Assembly: GCF_008831285.2 (NCBI RefSeq)
Contig: NC_045144.1
Coordinates: forward strand, 22,709,716-22,773,715
Reading direction: 5' to 3'
From: Nymphaea colorata
Lineage: Eukaryota > Streptophyta > Magnoliopsida > Nymphaeales > Nymphaeaceae
DNA length: 64,000 bases
Position 1 is the first letter of the stretch. Each line of letters begins with the position of its first letter. A model generated the notes under the pieces. That model did not search any database, was not told where the DNA came from, and worked only from the letters and a program-made list of their open reading frames with translations. Shown in pieces: positions 10,476 to 21,554 of the stretch. The position numbers and the translations under genes were made by a program.

Positions 10476-11300
10476 GAGTCATTTGTGTCATCAACAGTAA
10501 TAGCAGCGAGCGCTTGTTGGGCATCTTCGGCTTGATAGGCATGATTAAATTGTTAAAAGCACTTGATGGCAGAGTGATATTTCTTACCACAGATTTGACA
10601 AACAATAGGGTTTTTGCTTTTCTTTTCATCACCATTAGAAGAAGAATTTTCATGTGTCTGATTTTGATAGTGTCCACGACCTTGATAGTATCCACACCCT
10701 CTATAGCTGTGTCCACGCCCACGTCCTGGTCCTGATTGTTGGTGTGTCATTGCCATGATAGGAGGAGTGGGACTTTTTAATCGTGAGTTGAAACTTTGAA
10801 GAAGAGAAACAACCTCTTCATATGGTAGTGTAGGTGGTTGAAGCATGGATGCTATAAAGGCTTCATATCCTTCTCCAAGCCCTTGAAGTAGCCAGTAAAC
10901 TTGCGCCCCCTCATCAACAGATTTTTCAATAGCTGAAAGATCGTCGCATATACGTTTGAATTTTCCTATGTATGTTTCTACAGAATCATCATTCTTTTTA
11001 AGTGAAGTGAACAAATGTGTGAGATGAAATTCACTTTCACGCGACTTCTGAGAGAAAGTATTCATAAGAGCCCTCAAATATCCTTGGATATCTCAAGGCC
11101 AACAACTAAGCCAAGAGCACTCTCAGACAATGTGCTGGTTATCCATCCCTTGATTAGGCAATCAGTTTTTCTCCAAGTAGTAAAATGAGGATTGGGTACT
11201 TTCTGTGAAGAAGAATCATCAATGAATTCCGTTGCAGTAATAACCTCACCAGTCAAAAAACCTTGAAGATCTTGGCTCTCAATCAATGCCAAAATTTGTG
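10476..11300 (-). pseudogene. Copia D gag
   Basis: The minus strand gives LIESQDLQGFLTGEVITATE near 11290, then FTTWRKTDCLIKGWITSTLS, ESALGLVVGLEISKDI, FHLTHLFTSLKKNDDSVETY, GLGEGYEAFIASMLQPPTLP and an RG-rich tail ending in an intact zinc knuckle CQICGKKYHSAIKC (C-X2-C-X4-H-X4-C, near 10600-10555). This is the UBN2-type gag of plant copia elements, the nucleocapsid protein. An in-frame break lies near 11075. Confidence 0.88.
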
Positions 11301-11459
11301 TTTTCCATAAGAGAAAATTTGCAGCTCAAAGCTTGAGAGAGACGAAGTTTGCAACATTGATAGTATAAGGATAAGGAAAAATAAGCATGGAAGAAGATGC
11401 CATCTAAACTTTTACAGCAGCAAGAGAGATAGTAGACAGTCGGCCGACCAAAACAACAA

Positions 11460-11810
11460 GCAGCAGGAAAGACCAATGAAAACAGCAGCAGGAATGGCGA
11501 TAAAAAAAACTAAAGTTTTCAAGCACGAATCTGGTCGAGCTTTGTACCGTTGAAAACGTAACAGAATAGTGAGTCTTCAGGAAGTAATTTTGCAGTGAGA
11601 TATCACCTGATCCAAAAACACCGGCCGATGAAGAAGATGAATGGGAAGCAACGTTGCTTCGAAGCAGCAAAACGCAGCAGGAAAGACGTTGGAAAAATCA
11701 ACTATTGTAGCCGTTTCCGAGCACGAAAACTGTCGTGCTTGGTATTGTTTCAAGCGTAACAGAATGGCGATTCTTCAGGAAGTAATTTCTCAAAGAGAAA
11801 TCACCTATGA
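11460..11810 (-). repeat. Imperfect tandem duplication in the copia D leader
   Basis: Two related blocks of about 150 bp, around 11460-11610 and 11670-11810, share GCAGCAGGAAAGAC, AGCACGAA, CGTAACAGAAT, TCTTCAGGAAGTAATTT and AGATATCACCT/AGAAATCACCT in the same order. They lie in the untranslated leader between primer-binding site and gag. Duplicated leader segments of this sort are usually replication slippage products. Confidence 0.7.
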
Positions 11811-12113
11811 GGATGACGCTGGTTGCTGGAAAACAAAGGGCGAAAAACAGTCGCTGCCCTGTTTGTCCTGTTTTACAACCAGAGGCATTTCAAAATTGAA
11901 GCGCTGCTTCCTCAATGCTTCAAAAAATCTGCAAATCCACTGAAATGATCTGCAGATATTCAGAAATCATATGAACTTCTGTTCGGCACCTATAGTGATC
12001 GATTTGATTGCAAATCAGACGGCCAAAAATGCTCTGTTCTACTAGTATTCCAGCAACAGAAAAACACCGTGAACTGACAGTGATTTTTGATGAAGAACAA
12101 AGTCTGCTTCTGT

Positions 12114-12125
12114 GCTCTGATACCA
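12114..12125 (-). other. Primer-binding site of copia D, displaced from its LTR
   Basis: The minus strand reads TGGTATCAGAGC, a perfect match to the plant initiator Met-tRNA complement. The hAT at 12127-13017 now separates it from the LTR by about 900 bp. Only TGGTATC remains next to the LTR, as part of the hAT target duplication. Confidence 0.9.
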
Positions 12126-12126
12126 T

Positions 12127-13017
12127 TAAGGCTGGGCATCGGGCCGGGCCGGCCCGGCCCGATAAAATTATAAAAACCGAAGCCCGGTATTGGAAACGGG
12201 CCAGCCCGAGGCCCAACCATTTAGAAACGGACCGAGCCGGGCCCATGCAATATCGGCCCTCGGGCTTTGATTTATGCCCGAGGCCCGGCCCGGCCCGATT
12301 ATTAACGGGCCGGGCGGGCTGGACTGGGCTTTTGGGTGGGTCGGGCCCGGCCCCAAGTCGGCCCGGGCTTTCCTTTTCTTCATTTTTTCTCCCTTCTCAA
12401 GTTTCTGAAAACCCTAACCCTTCCCAACCTTAGCCCCAATATCGAAAAGAGTTAATATGGAACTGGGCAATGGAAGCCAGCCGCCGCCATCCACTTCCCA
12501 CCACCAACCTCTACCGGCTACAGCAGACTCCCCACGGCCTTCTTTCTATGTCGCCTTCGCCCAACACCTCCTCCTCCGCCTTCTCCCAACGCCTCCTCCT
12601 CCGGTGAGCCCAAGGCCTCCTCCTCCGCCTTCGCCCAATGCCTCCCCCTCCTCCGCCTTCGCCTAATGCCTCCTCCTCCGGCGAGCCCCTTCCTCGCCAG
12701 CGCTGCCGCTCTTCGCCCACCCTCCCTGAGTCCCTGCAAGTTTGTAACCTCAAACATCTACTTCGGTCTTCAACAAAACAGTGAAAAGAAGAGGAAGAAA
12801 ACCCTAACTCCGTTTATTTTTGAAAAAATAAATAAATTTGTTGTCGGGCTTTTCGGGCCCCCGATAATCACAGTCGGAGGCCCGAGCTCGGCCCGTTAAT
12901 TACCGGGCCGGGCTGGGCCCGGAAAAAAAAGCACGAAACTCAAAATTTCAAGGCCCGGGCCCGAGTCGGGCCGGGTATCGGGTACCCGGCGGTGGCCCGG
13001 CCCGGTGCCCAGGCTTA
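12127..13017. mobile_element. Non-autonomous hAT element, 891 bp
   Basis: The 8-bp direct repeat GATACCAT flanks it at 12119-12126 and 13018-13025. The ends are inverted repeats: the left starts TAAGGCTGGGCATCGGGCC and the reverse complement of the right starts TAAGCCTGGGCACCGGGCC. Both subterminal zones are packed with GGGCCGGGC/GGCCCGGCC motifs, the likely transposase-binding repeats. An 8-bp duplication with such ends marks the hAT superfamily. No transposase is present. The middle (about 12380-12810) is unlike the ends: AAAACCCTAACC leader-like words, then CT-rich, proline-codon-rich DNA. It may be a captured gene start or a relic of the parent element's 5' region. Confidence 0.9.
12560..12690 (+). 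repeat. CTCCTCCGCC minisatellite inside the hAT element
   Basis: Imperfect repeats of CTCCTCC(G/T)CCTTCGCCCAA and TCCGG(T/C)GAGCCC. The open frames on both strands here (Pro/Ser-rich one way, Gly/Glu/Arg-rich the other) come from this composition. Confidence 0.7.
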
Positions 13018-13024
13018 GATACCA

Positions 13025-13378
13025 TGAAGAAAAGGTAAAAGAGAGCGAGGAAAACCAGATATAACGTGGTTCTGTTTGTTAAAACCTACGTCCACGGCTA
13101 GAAGGCACTCAGACTGTATTCTTATTGATAAAGAAGAAGGTGATATACAATGACAGGAATGAGTCCCTTTTATAGGGAAAAATTTCACGTTTTATCATAG
13201 GCAACATTTTTCTTGCCATGAAATCTTTGATTGATCCCAAGATTGTCGCCTTTCTTTTTCTTAAGATCTTGCTGCCTTTTTCATCCGATCATAATCTTCA
13301 ATTACGAGCTCTTCATCCGTTTTCTGCTTTTCTTTATGTTCTCCAACGGATTTGTCGCTCTGACCATTTTCCTTAACA
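13025..13378 (-). repeat. 5' LTR of copia D
   Basis: 354 bp. The plus strand begins TGAAGAAAAGG directly after the primer-binding-site remnant and ends TTCCTTAACA, so the LTR reads TGTTAAGGAA...CTTCA on the minus strand. The flanking 13379-13383 ATACT is the presumed target duplication, but its partner is lost. No matching 3' LTR was found in the window. Confidence 0.8.
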
Positions 13379-13992
13379 ATACTCAATCCATGCTTGGATG
13401 CGCGTCCGGTTGTCTAGAACCACCCGTTCTTTCTTGCCAGTCTCTGTATAGTAAGCCGCAGTTGCAGAGGTATTGGAGATCACAATGTTAACGTCGATGC
13501 CCACATGGTTTGAATCGATGTCCTGCAAATTTACTTGCTGAGAGGTGTCGAATTCGACCGTGAATATATGATTGCTTGAGTTCCCGTTGTTCGACTCGTT
13601 GAAGAGGCCGAGTTAGCGGCCTTCAACAGCGGAGAAGTTGGTGGAGGGCGCCACAACAAAGGCCATGCCCTTGCCACCCGATTCCTGGAACTTTGATGCG
13701 ATTTCAAGCACAAAGCGTGTACTAAAGCATTTAGTTGTCTTAGCAGCCGGCAGTTTTTTGATTGCGAAGTGTTGGGGAAGAAGGCATGGACTTTGATGCC
13801 AGGAAGTTCCGGGGTATGTTGACCGTCAGTTAGTTGAAGACCCCCCGTTGTGGTGACAGGTGCAGAACAAGATAATATCAAGTCTGACCGATGGAAGCCA
13901 TTGAAGAGGAAGGCGCTGTTGAGTGAAGTTGGAGATATGCAGAATTGAACAAGAAGGAAGAACAGGAGAAACCGTGAAAGCCGAAGTGCCAT
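13379..13992 (-). pseudogene. L-type lectin receptor kinase copy 1, signal peptide and lectin domain start
   Basis: From an ATG at 13992 the minus strand reads MALRLSRFLLFFLLVQFC, a clear signal peptide, then TSLNSAFLFNGFHRSDLILS, LQLTDGQHTPELPGIKVHAF and FFPNTSQ. This is the start of the legume-lectin domain, which faces the cell exterior. Shifted frames continue with SSNHIFTVEFDTSQQVNLQD and IQAWIEY. The domain is cut at WIEY by the 5' LTR of copia D at 13378. Several frame shifts and a stop near 13605 show it was already decayed or has decayed since. Such genes normally have no introns, which agrees with the continuous match. Confidence 0.88.
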
Positions 13993-14841
13993 GATCGAGA
14001 AAGCGACCAGAAATCACAGAAGTGATCAGTGCTCGTTGCCGCCGGTTGGCGTCATGAATGTCTCCTATTTATGGATGGAAGAGGAAAAAGGATACATGCC
14101 AAAATGGAATCTGTTCATGTCTGCTTATTGGAATTAGTGTTCTTTTCAGAAATAATTAGCTTGTGGTTATACTTTATCGTGTCATAATTTTTACCTTTTT
14201 TGCCTGTTATTTCTTTTCTCTCGTTGCTGTTTGAAGAGAACTCTTCTCCTTACGAGGTAAAAAGGGAAATGAGAAAAGGTAATCATTCGGGAACCCCAAC
14301 CATTTATTAAGAATGAATAAAAAAGTATAAGAATTTATTAGAATTTGTTAATCCACGTTGGATTTGAAATTAATAGAAAGGAAAACTTTTTCGGGTAAAA
14401 AATGATTTGCTAGCTATTATCCCAATGATATGCATTCTAGATTAATAAATTCTTATATACGGTCTTAGAAGAAAAATAACTTAATTTTTTCATCCTGTTA
14501 CCATGTGACACACCTTCTATTAACCTTATAAAAATATTTTCAAAAACATTTAGTAACCTAATTTTTAATTGAATTCATTATCGAAACTTTTTTTCCTTCC
14601 TATTTTTAGTATTGTCACTCATTAACCTACTATTACTAGTTTATATCTTTTTTCGATTATTAAAAAGGAATGCACCTATATTTATCGTGGAAAAAAAATT
14701 AAGAAATACACCTATAAAAAGTTGTAACTTGTCTGGTTTATTTTCCAATTTGTTGTCTTGAGTAATACAAAGATAAAATTGAAAAAATTCATAGATTTTT
14801 CTTCTTTTCATACTACATTAGCGTAAAGATAATTAGTTATT
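13993..14841. promoter_or_regulatory. Upstream region of LecRK copy 1
   Basis: About 850 bp of AT-rich DNA upstream of the LecRK start. No specific promoter element is proven. Part of it (14640-14710, AAGGAATGCACCTATATTTATC) resembles 63355-63385 (AAGGGACGCACCTTTATTTATT) upstream of LecRK copy 3, suggesting duplicated 5' flanks. Confidence 0.35.
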
Positions 14842-14953
14842 TAAAATTTCGTAACTGATTAAACGATTTATGCAAGGGTGTACAACAAAATACAAGACTA
14901 AAATTTCGTAACTGATTAAACGATTTATGCAAGGGTGTACAACAAAATACAAG
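14842..14953. repeat. 57-bp tandem duplication
   Basis: A unit starting TAAAATTTCGTAACTGATTA occurs at 14842 and again at 14899. Both copies end ...ACAACAAAATACAAG and show no differences by eye, so the duplication is recent. It lies in the upstream region of LecRK copy 1. Confidence 0.93.
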
Positions 14954-15865
14954 CAAGATCAATATAATTTTACAACCAGTTTTGTTCCAATGGAAGTCTA
15001 AAATTATTTAACGTTATCAGAACTTGAGAAGTAAAAAATAAATAAAAATATAAACTAAAATATTTGTAGTGGAATAAAAAACTTAAACTATGTCTAATAG
15101 TTGTGGAGCCAGATATTTTTGTTGAGGAGTACTTGATTCAAGACCTGGGTCTAGTGTGGGACCGTATGTGGCACGTCGTGGGCTCGTGTCAATAAAATAT
15201 ATAAAGGAATGATATTATTTGACTTTAAAACAGGTCGGTTAGGAAAAGCGCGAAGTGATGGACTAGGTTTTTCGAAAATGCATATTTAATGAACCATAGT
15301 TGGACCCTCAGAGTTGTGGGATTATGCAATGCATTCCTTGAAAACTCTTTCATCATATTTCGGGTCCACGAATGCATGCAATTTTGATCTACATGATGAT
15401 GCAATAATATTTTCAAAAAGTAAAGGTTAAGACTAAGTTTGACATCAGTCCAAAATTTATAATTTAAGCTTGGTTTAGGAACAAGGGTTAAATCAGTGTG
15501 ATATATTTATAAGCCATTAATGATATTTTAAGTTTCTGACTGAAATTTATTGTGACTGTTTTTCAAAATTATGTCTATTTTTTGGTTCTTAGCTAAATTC
15601 ATTTTTTCGAAGGCATAAAAGGCTTTTCATATACGATTCCTGTTTCTATTTACTCCTTTAATCATGGATTAGCCAGGAAAAAAAGTAACAAAGGTTATCA
15701 AGAGGGAGTGGGTTTTGAGAGGAAAAAAGCGAGGTAACTACAGAAAAATTACGAAGGCGGGCAGGGAGGCCCCTGGGGGGGGGGAGGCTCGGCCTCCACC
15801 TGCTTCCGAAAAGAGGAACAGGACAGACCCTCATCTCCTCTTCTCATTAGGCTGATAACTCCACC
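14954..15865. other. Non-coding stretch
   Basis: AT-rich sequence with no gene recognised. A word GTGGAGCCAGATATTTTTG (15103-15121) resembles the ends of plant hAT-type MITEs, but no partner end was found. A run of ten G lies near 15776-15785. Confidence 0.35.
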
Positions 15866-16616
15866 CAGTGGCCGAGATATATGGAGGTTGGTGCGGGTCA
15901 CCGCCCACACCAGCCTATCAAAAATTTCATTATGATTGCTTAAAAATTACATGGAGTGCTTATATCAGACCTGTGCTAGTGACTCGAGCACCCCTCAACC
16001 AAAATATTCTAACTTGGCCACTGCCCTTCATCCCTCGTCCAAATAACGGGGTTGCTACAGTCCGTAGTTTCTACACAAAAAAAATTACATAATTTATTAA
16101 CACAATACACCAACTGCATACGTCTGTAGTATTGAAGTCACATATTGAGCTTCTTTGATTATAAAATGCAGAAACATTTTGAAACATGAAAGAAGAAATG
16201 AGTTGATATCTTTATTAAGATATTTCAGATAAGAAATCTTGAATATGTATAGATACATGTTTGTGAAATTGAATCTAAACAATCTGATCGAGTTTCAATG
16301 TAATCCCGACCCAGATCCAAATTCCATTGTACTTACCGATAGAACTGCTAGTTTCGAAAATTCAAACAAGACCAAATAGATGATGTGACCCTGTTGAATA
16401 TCCAATTGAAAAGTCTTGTTCATTTTTTTTGTTGCCAGAAATTTTTGATGAAAGCATCAAATTAAAATTTTTAAATTTTTATAGAAGTAGAAGCCGAAAT
16501 ATTATTTTTTAATTTTTTTATATAAGATAAATAAAATTTTATAAAATTTACTTATAAATTAAAAAAAAAATGAAGTGGGGTTAGGGCCCAAGCAGGCCCC
16601 CCTAGCTCTGCCCTGA
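15866..16616. mobile_element. Possible degenerate TIR element
   Basis: The left edge reads about CAGTGGCCGAGATATATGG. The reverse complement of the right edge reads CAGGGCAGAGCTAGGGGGGC. Both resemble the CAGTGGCG-AGC ends of a family also seen at 38972 in this window. No target duplication is clear (ACTCCACC against AACGTGTT). It contains no transposase frame. Confidence 0.35.
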
Positions 16617-17703
16617 ACGTGTTTTGATGGCAAGTTAGGGTAAATCTAGCCACCCGTTCATAATGCAGTGGTCACTGAAGGGTGGGGGGTCGCTGCCCCC
16701 ATCAGCACGTCTTGTTTTGGAATACACAAATTGTTCCCTTATTATTGATGATGGAGTGAGTTGCGTGCACTTCTTGTATATATACCAAAAGAAGAGAGTT
16801 GGGGTAATTTAGGAATTATTTAAAAATGTGCTTTTTAGTTTTTTAATGTATTTAGTTTATCTTTTTTGTCTTTAAAAAAAAATTCTTCTTCTTGGTTAAC
16901 CAAGAGGATTTTGATCGCTAAATATGCTGGTGCACAATTTCACCTGTTGGATGGGACGTGACGTCGTAGGCAATAATGCAACATGTGGAAGTTATTGTTA
17001 TGATTAGAAGGTAAAGCTGATCGACTTGGTCTTGTAGGTGATGAGCAAAAAAAAAAGAAAAAAAAAAAAGGATCTGCTGTCATTAAATTGGAAAGTGACA
17101 GTAGGACAAAAACTAACGGCTGTATGCAATCGCCGGCTTCCTATCACCTCGGCTTATAACTGAAGGATAAGCGACTTGACCATTTGCATTGACCGAATTG
17201 ATTCTTCTACCGATTTACATTTGCATGAATGGAATCCTCATTTTCGATTTCACTAAATTACTGAACAACTAATTTAAATCAAATGGACTGCGATTTATAC
17301 AAAAAAATCTGGAAAATAGTTGACGTGACATTTGGGTGGTAATTTCGTTATTCATTTCAACTGTTATGGGAATTGAGATCAAACTACAGACTGATGTTGT
17401 TAAAAAGAAACAATATTAAGCTGTCATTTATGGCCATTTGGCTAAACACTTTTACTAAATATTTTTTATTTTTTAATCGTCAGCCAACATTCAGCGGCTG
17501 ACTGATTTCGATTCTCCTAACTTATTTTAGCTGTAAACAACTGTAGAATGCTACCGTTAGATATTTTACTCAACTTTCTCTATTTTCCTGTATTCCTTTC
17601 TTCTCAACTACATTTATGATATAGGTTTTTTTGAGAGTAGAGAGCAATTTACGTCAAACTCAAGCTACTTGCCGCACAGTACTTTTCCGGGTTTTTTGGT
17701 TTT
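16617..17703. other. Non-coding stretch
   Basis: AT-rich DNA with A-runs around 17047-17069. No coding frame, terminal repeats or RNA gene recognised. Confidence 0.4.
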
Positions 17704-17769
17704 CCTTACTCAATCTTTTTTGCTACATAGTAGTTGCCTTACTCAATCTTTTTTGCTACATAGTAGTTG
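17704..17769. repeat. 33-bp tandem duplication
   Basis: The unit CCTTACTCAATCTTTTTTGC... occurs at 17704-17736 and 17737-17769 without visible differences. The open frame running through it is not recognised as a protein. Confidence 0.92.
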
Positions 17770-18404
17770 CTGCCTTTTTTCATTTTGGTTATTTCTTTCC
17801 TTTTCATTTCGTTCTATGCTAGAAGCAAGTTTAAATTGATGTTCTAAAACTACTGAAAAAAAATTCTAAAGTAGCTTTTACTGTTGAACAAAATTATACT
17901 TGAGATTGGTTGGGCAAAGAGAAGTTTACCCACAAAATATTTGGCGCTACCTCTGAGTAAGGAGCCTATTAGTGTGGCTGCTTGTGGGGGCCTGTCTTAC
18001 CTAAAATCTAGAACAAATAGAACCTTGGAAAAGGGGAATTATTGAGCTACGTAGGTAAGCTTTCTTAATCAAAAGTGTAAGTCATTTCCAATTACTAGCT
18101 TTTAGTGGTATAATGGCGAACTACCCATTTATAAGGCCATGGAAGAATTGTTTTTTTAAATTTCTATGGGGTGATTCTAATTTCGCTAGGTTCTAAGTCT
18201 ATCTTATTTGTTGGAGTAGACAAGAAGATGATGAAAGTGACTCTTAGACAACCGTAGATAATCACCAATCCTTTTCCAAAGCACTTTAAGGAAACAATAT
18301 CAATGATCTGACACTCATCTACCCCATCCAAACTGCATGACATGGTGACTTACAATTCAGTCCAAACAGAAGAGATTCGTGGGCTTACAGATTATACCAA
18401 AAGA
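17770..18404. other. Non-coding stretch leading into a gypsy fragment
   Basis: No motif recognised. The last 150 bp may belong to the gypsy polyprotein that becomes readable from about 18405. Confidence 0.35.
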
Positions 18405-18685
18405 GCCCAATCTACTTTATGACGAAGATCAATGGAGGTGCCCTGCACAACGATGCTTTCCATATCACAATGACAACAATGGGCATTACTGTTACCCACA
18501 TGTTGGTCGATGGTGGGGCAAGTCTAAACATTTGTCCATTTCAAATGACACAAGTACTGGGGATAAGAGGATCAGAATACGCACCTACACCAATCACGAT
18601 TTATGGGTATGATGGACAAGGACAAACCTACCTAGGCGAGCTAACACAAGGGCATTGGTTTGCAATGTGTAACAAATTCCAATGA
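18405..18685 (+). pseudogene. Ty3/gypsy aspartic protease fragment
   Basis: The plus-strand frame reads HMLVDGGASLNICPFQMTQ then VLGIRGSEYAPTPITIYGYD and GQGQTYLGELT. The layout (LVDxGS/ASLNxxP, about 20 residues to a P-T/S-xxxxx-F/Y-D-G, then G-E-L/I) is the pepsin-like protease of plant gypsy elements. In those elements the active-site triplet is often D-N-G or D-G-G, so the DGG here need not be a mutation. No reverse transcriptase or integrase follows, so this is an isolated remnant. It may have been split or eroded by the later copia F insertion to the right. Confidence 0.7.
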
Positions 18686-20951
18686 AATTGAATGATCAAT
18701 ATTTAGGAATTGATATTGATCTTGAGAAACAAAACAAATTGTGAAGGTTTAGCATGAAATGCCATAGAGAAAAAGTCTTCGTAGTAAAAGAGACATTGTC
18801 TATAAAAGAAAAAAGTTATCAAACAAATGATTTGAGCGATGAGCTTGGGGTGAGTGTAGACATTCATCTGCTTCAAAGCTCTACAATACGAGTAGGCATA
18901 TGATCTAAGGCAATACATAGCCACTTTACATACATCAGGCCTCTTAAAGCCTTTTGGACTTCAGCAAATATGTCTGGGAGGTGTTTTACACTTGGTCCCT
19001 AAAACTTGCTACAAGAGTCTAGTAGAAAGCTTGACAGGCATGATGTTGCACAAAGCAAACTACATAAAACCATCAATGTGGTGGAACTTTGGTGTAGCAT
19101 TTGGGGTGGTGAGGTATTTCTTTCAAGAGCAATAGGTGGCTCAAAAGAAAATCAAAATTCAAAAGCTAAAGCCAAGAAGGCAAAAGCAAAACAAAAGAAA
19201 AATCACTTGCCTAGGGACAGAAGGTACGAAGCACTAAGTTCTTTAGACGTCAAATGCAAAAACTTCCTACCATTACAAAGTTTTTTTAAATCAATATTAA
19301 TTCCTTTGTAGTGTTTCTTGTGAAATGGAGGAAAAGAATATATATGTAAACTACTGGCCTAGGTATCACTCTTTACAAAAGACAGAGGCACTCCTGCAAA
19401 GAACAAACTTCCAAGTCAAGTTGTAAAAATTTGGCAGGCAGAGTTTGCTGCTAAACAGTCTCCAATTTGCTCAGCAGCAAAGGTATACACTCCAAATTTT
19501 TCAAAATTTTCCTCAAAGTCAATTTAGAAAAATTCTATGAAATATTTTGTGCAGGAGTCAATGTTGACCCAATCTAATCCTAGACCTCAGTTTAGGAATC
19601 ACTTACAAATTCAGTTTAGAATAATGAATTGCAAAACCTGAAGTTTTGTCAAAACTTGAATGAGATTTCAAGTTCGGCTAGAACTAAAACTAAAATTCAG
19701 ACATCAATCCAGATCGAGGCCTGAAAGCTAAAATTTTCACAAAAATCCTCTCTCAATTTTATTTCAAAGCAAAGAGAGAAGGTAGTCGGCACAACCCTCT
19801 ACCTCTATTTCCTTCCTTAAAATTATTCTTGGAAGACCAACCAAAGAAAAATAACAAAGGAATGATTCGCCTAGAGCAATGACATTTTAAAATTACTTTG
19901 AAGTCAATTGAGAAATTGACTCTTTCTAAAAAACTAAAATTCCAAATTTAAAACATTGGAAATCCTAGAATTGGCTTGGAGCACCTTGATGGCCAACCAA
20001 CTCAGATCAGCCCCAACGGAGCTGATCCTCTCCTTTTAAAATGAGCCAAGAAGCTATTTGAAGAGAGCACACTCTCCTACCTTCTTCCCAAAGCTCTTTC
20101 AAAAAATCAAGAGAAAGATGCACCTCGGCATACTAAGGCTCAGCCAAATCTTCAAGCAACGTGAGAACTAGCCCCAACCTAGGTTTGCTTCTCAAATTCG
20201 CCCGATACTAGATCAAAGTTGATCTAGATTGTCCATATATGTAACAAGTAAAAGAGCCACACAAACAAGCTCACTCTATTCACTTCTGACATTTTGGAAT
20301 GGACCAACCCAATGAAGATAACAAGTTTTTCAAAAAAAAATAAAATTAAAGAGGCGTCTATGAATAAGATCCTCCATTGTGGACATGGTCTCCTATCCCC
20401 TCATTTGGAATGAATGAGACCATAAAAATCTCGAAAAATTAAGAGCAGCCCAGCTGGGCATGCCCTTCAAATCAACTTTCCAAGATCTTAGAACAGAAAA
20501 AATCTTAAGTTCCAAGGCTTGGAAACCAGAAAATTCAAGTTAAAAAAGATGAGACATCCATGAATGGCATGTTTCCCTCTACCTTCGAATTCTTCTTTGA
20601 AAAAACAAACAGACCTTACTAGAATCAGCTCAATTCCAGCTGACACCCTTCGTTGAAAACATGGAAATGAGACCAGCCTGCCTTCTTTCCTAGTTTCGGG
20701 ACATGTTAAACAAAAGAAAGAAATGGATTGGTAGGGAAGGAGGTGCACGTTCCACGCATGGTGACTTCTTGCCCATGCAAAAATCAAGTGGGATTCTCCC
20801 CTTTATCTCATCTGGTTCCAATAAAATGGAACAAATTCCAACACTAATGTCTTGGTGCCTATAAATTGGACTCCATGCAAACCAGCAAGGGGATTCCTCT
20901 CCAGCCAGCTGAAACTGCCCCAAAGATCTCTCTCCGCCCAGCTGAAGAAGG
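18686..20951. other. Non-coding DNA left of copia F, possibly gypsy-derived
   Basis: Contains a Lys/Ala-rich open frame (19006-19311) that I do not recognise, then AT-rich and CAAGCTC-type sequence. The compositional style (many TTTCAAAAT and CTCAAAATT words) is like that at 26357-29430 on the other side of copia F. One older element may therefore be split by F, but I cannot prove continuity. Confidence 0.35.
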
Positions 20952-21554
20952 TATAGGAAACAAATGTGAGCCCTAGATATAACTTAGATCCAAACCTGAA
21001 TTTACGCAGACAAAAAATGACAGTCTTGACATCCAAAATAATTTTTAATAATAAGCTTGACAAGACTTAATAAAAGCTTAATCACCAAACCAACAAAGTT
21101 CACAAAGTGATCTCAACAAACAATGACGTAAATGCACCAAGTATACTTAAATAATATGCTTGCATTATTTGTCAAGATAAAACTTACAAAAGTGAGGTAC
21201 AAGAACTCACCTCAACAAATTCACGTAGTGAGCTATCACCCAAGTACCCAACTCCTTTGCACTTGAGCATACACTTGAAACTCCCACACTCGACCTCACG
21301 AAGTGAACACACAAACTAAACTCTTAAACTCTTGCTCAAGACACTCACCACTCACTTGAGCTTTTGATGCTTTCAAAAATGGCTAGCCACTCCTATTTAT
21401 AGGGAGGACTAGTCAATGGTTGAAGAATCCATCGATTTCTAATTAATTTTTTTTTTATTTTATTTTATTTTAATCACACTACGTTTAAAGGGGAAGCTCA
21501 CAGCTGCTTGTGTCTTCTCGACTCTTTTAAGAGAGTCGGTGATGACACTTTACA
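20952..21554 (-). repeat. 3' LTR of copia F
   Basis: Shares GGAAACAAATGTG(A/G)GCCCTAG at its left end, the CAAAGTGATC region, TATTTATAGGGAGGA (near 21393) and AGAGAGTCGGTGAT at its right end with 25737-26356. The terminal TG has mutated to TA. Confidence 0.9.

Larger units (their letters stand above)
8413..13378 (-). mobile_element. Ty1/copia retrotransposon D, 3'-truncated, with a nested hAT
   Basis: Minus-strand order is 5' LTR (13025-13378), primer-binding site (12114-12125), leader, gag, protease, integrase and the first part of reverse transcriptase: the copia gene order. It stops within RT just after CKLRRAIYR near 8413, where the sequence becomes LecRK kinase. The rest of RT, RNase H and the 3' LTR are absent. 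The 5' LTR abuts lectin codon sequence (WIEY) of LecRK copy 1, so D inserted in that gene. A later deletion then removed D's 3' part together with the middle of the gene. A hAT element (12127-13017) sits at its primer-binding site. Confidence 0.85.

Noticed and set aside
12511-12757. Gly/Glu/Arg-rich minus-strand frames
   Set aside because: Antisense reading of the CTCCTCCGCC minisatellite inside the hAT element; no domain.
19006-19311. 101-codon Lys/Ala-rich plus-strand frame
   Set aside because: Composition is low complexity and no family is recognised. It may be gypsy-derived, but the evidence is too thin.
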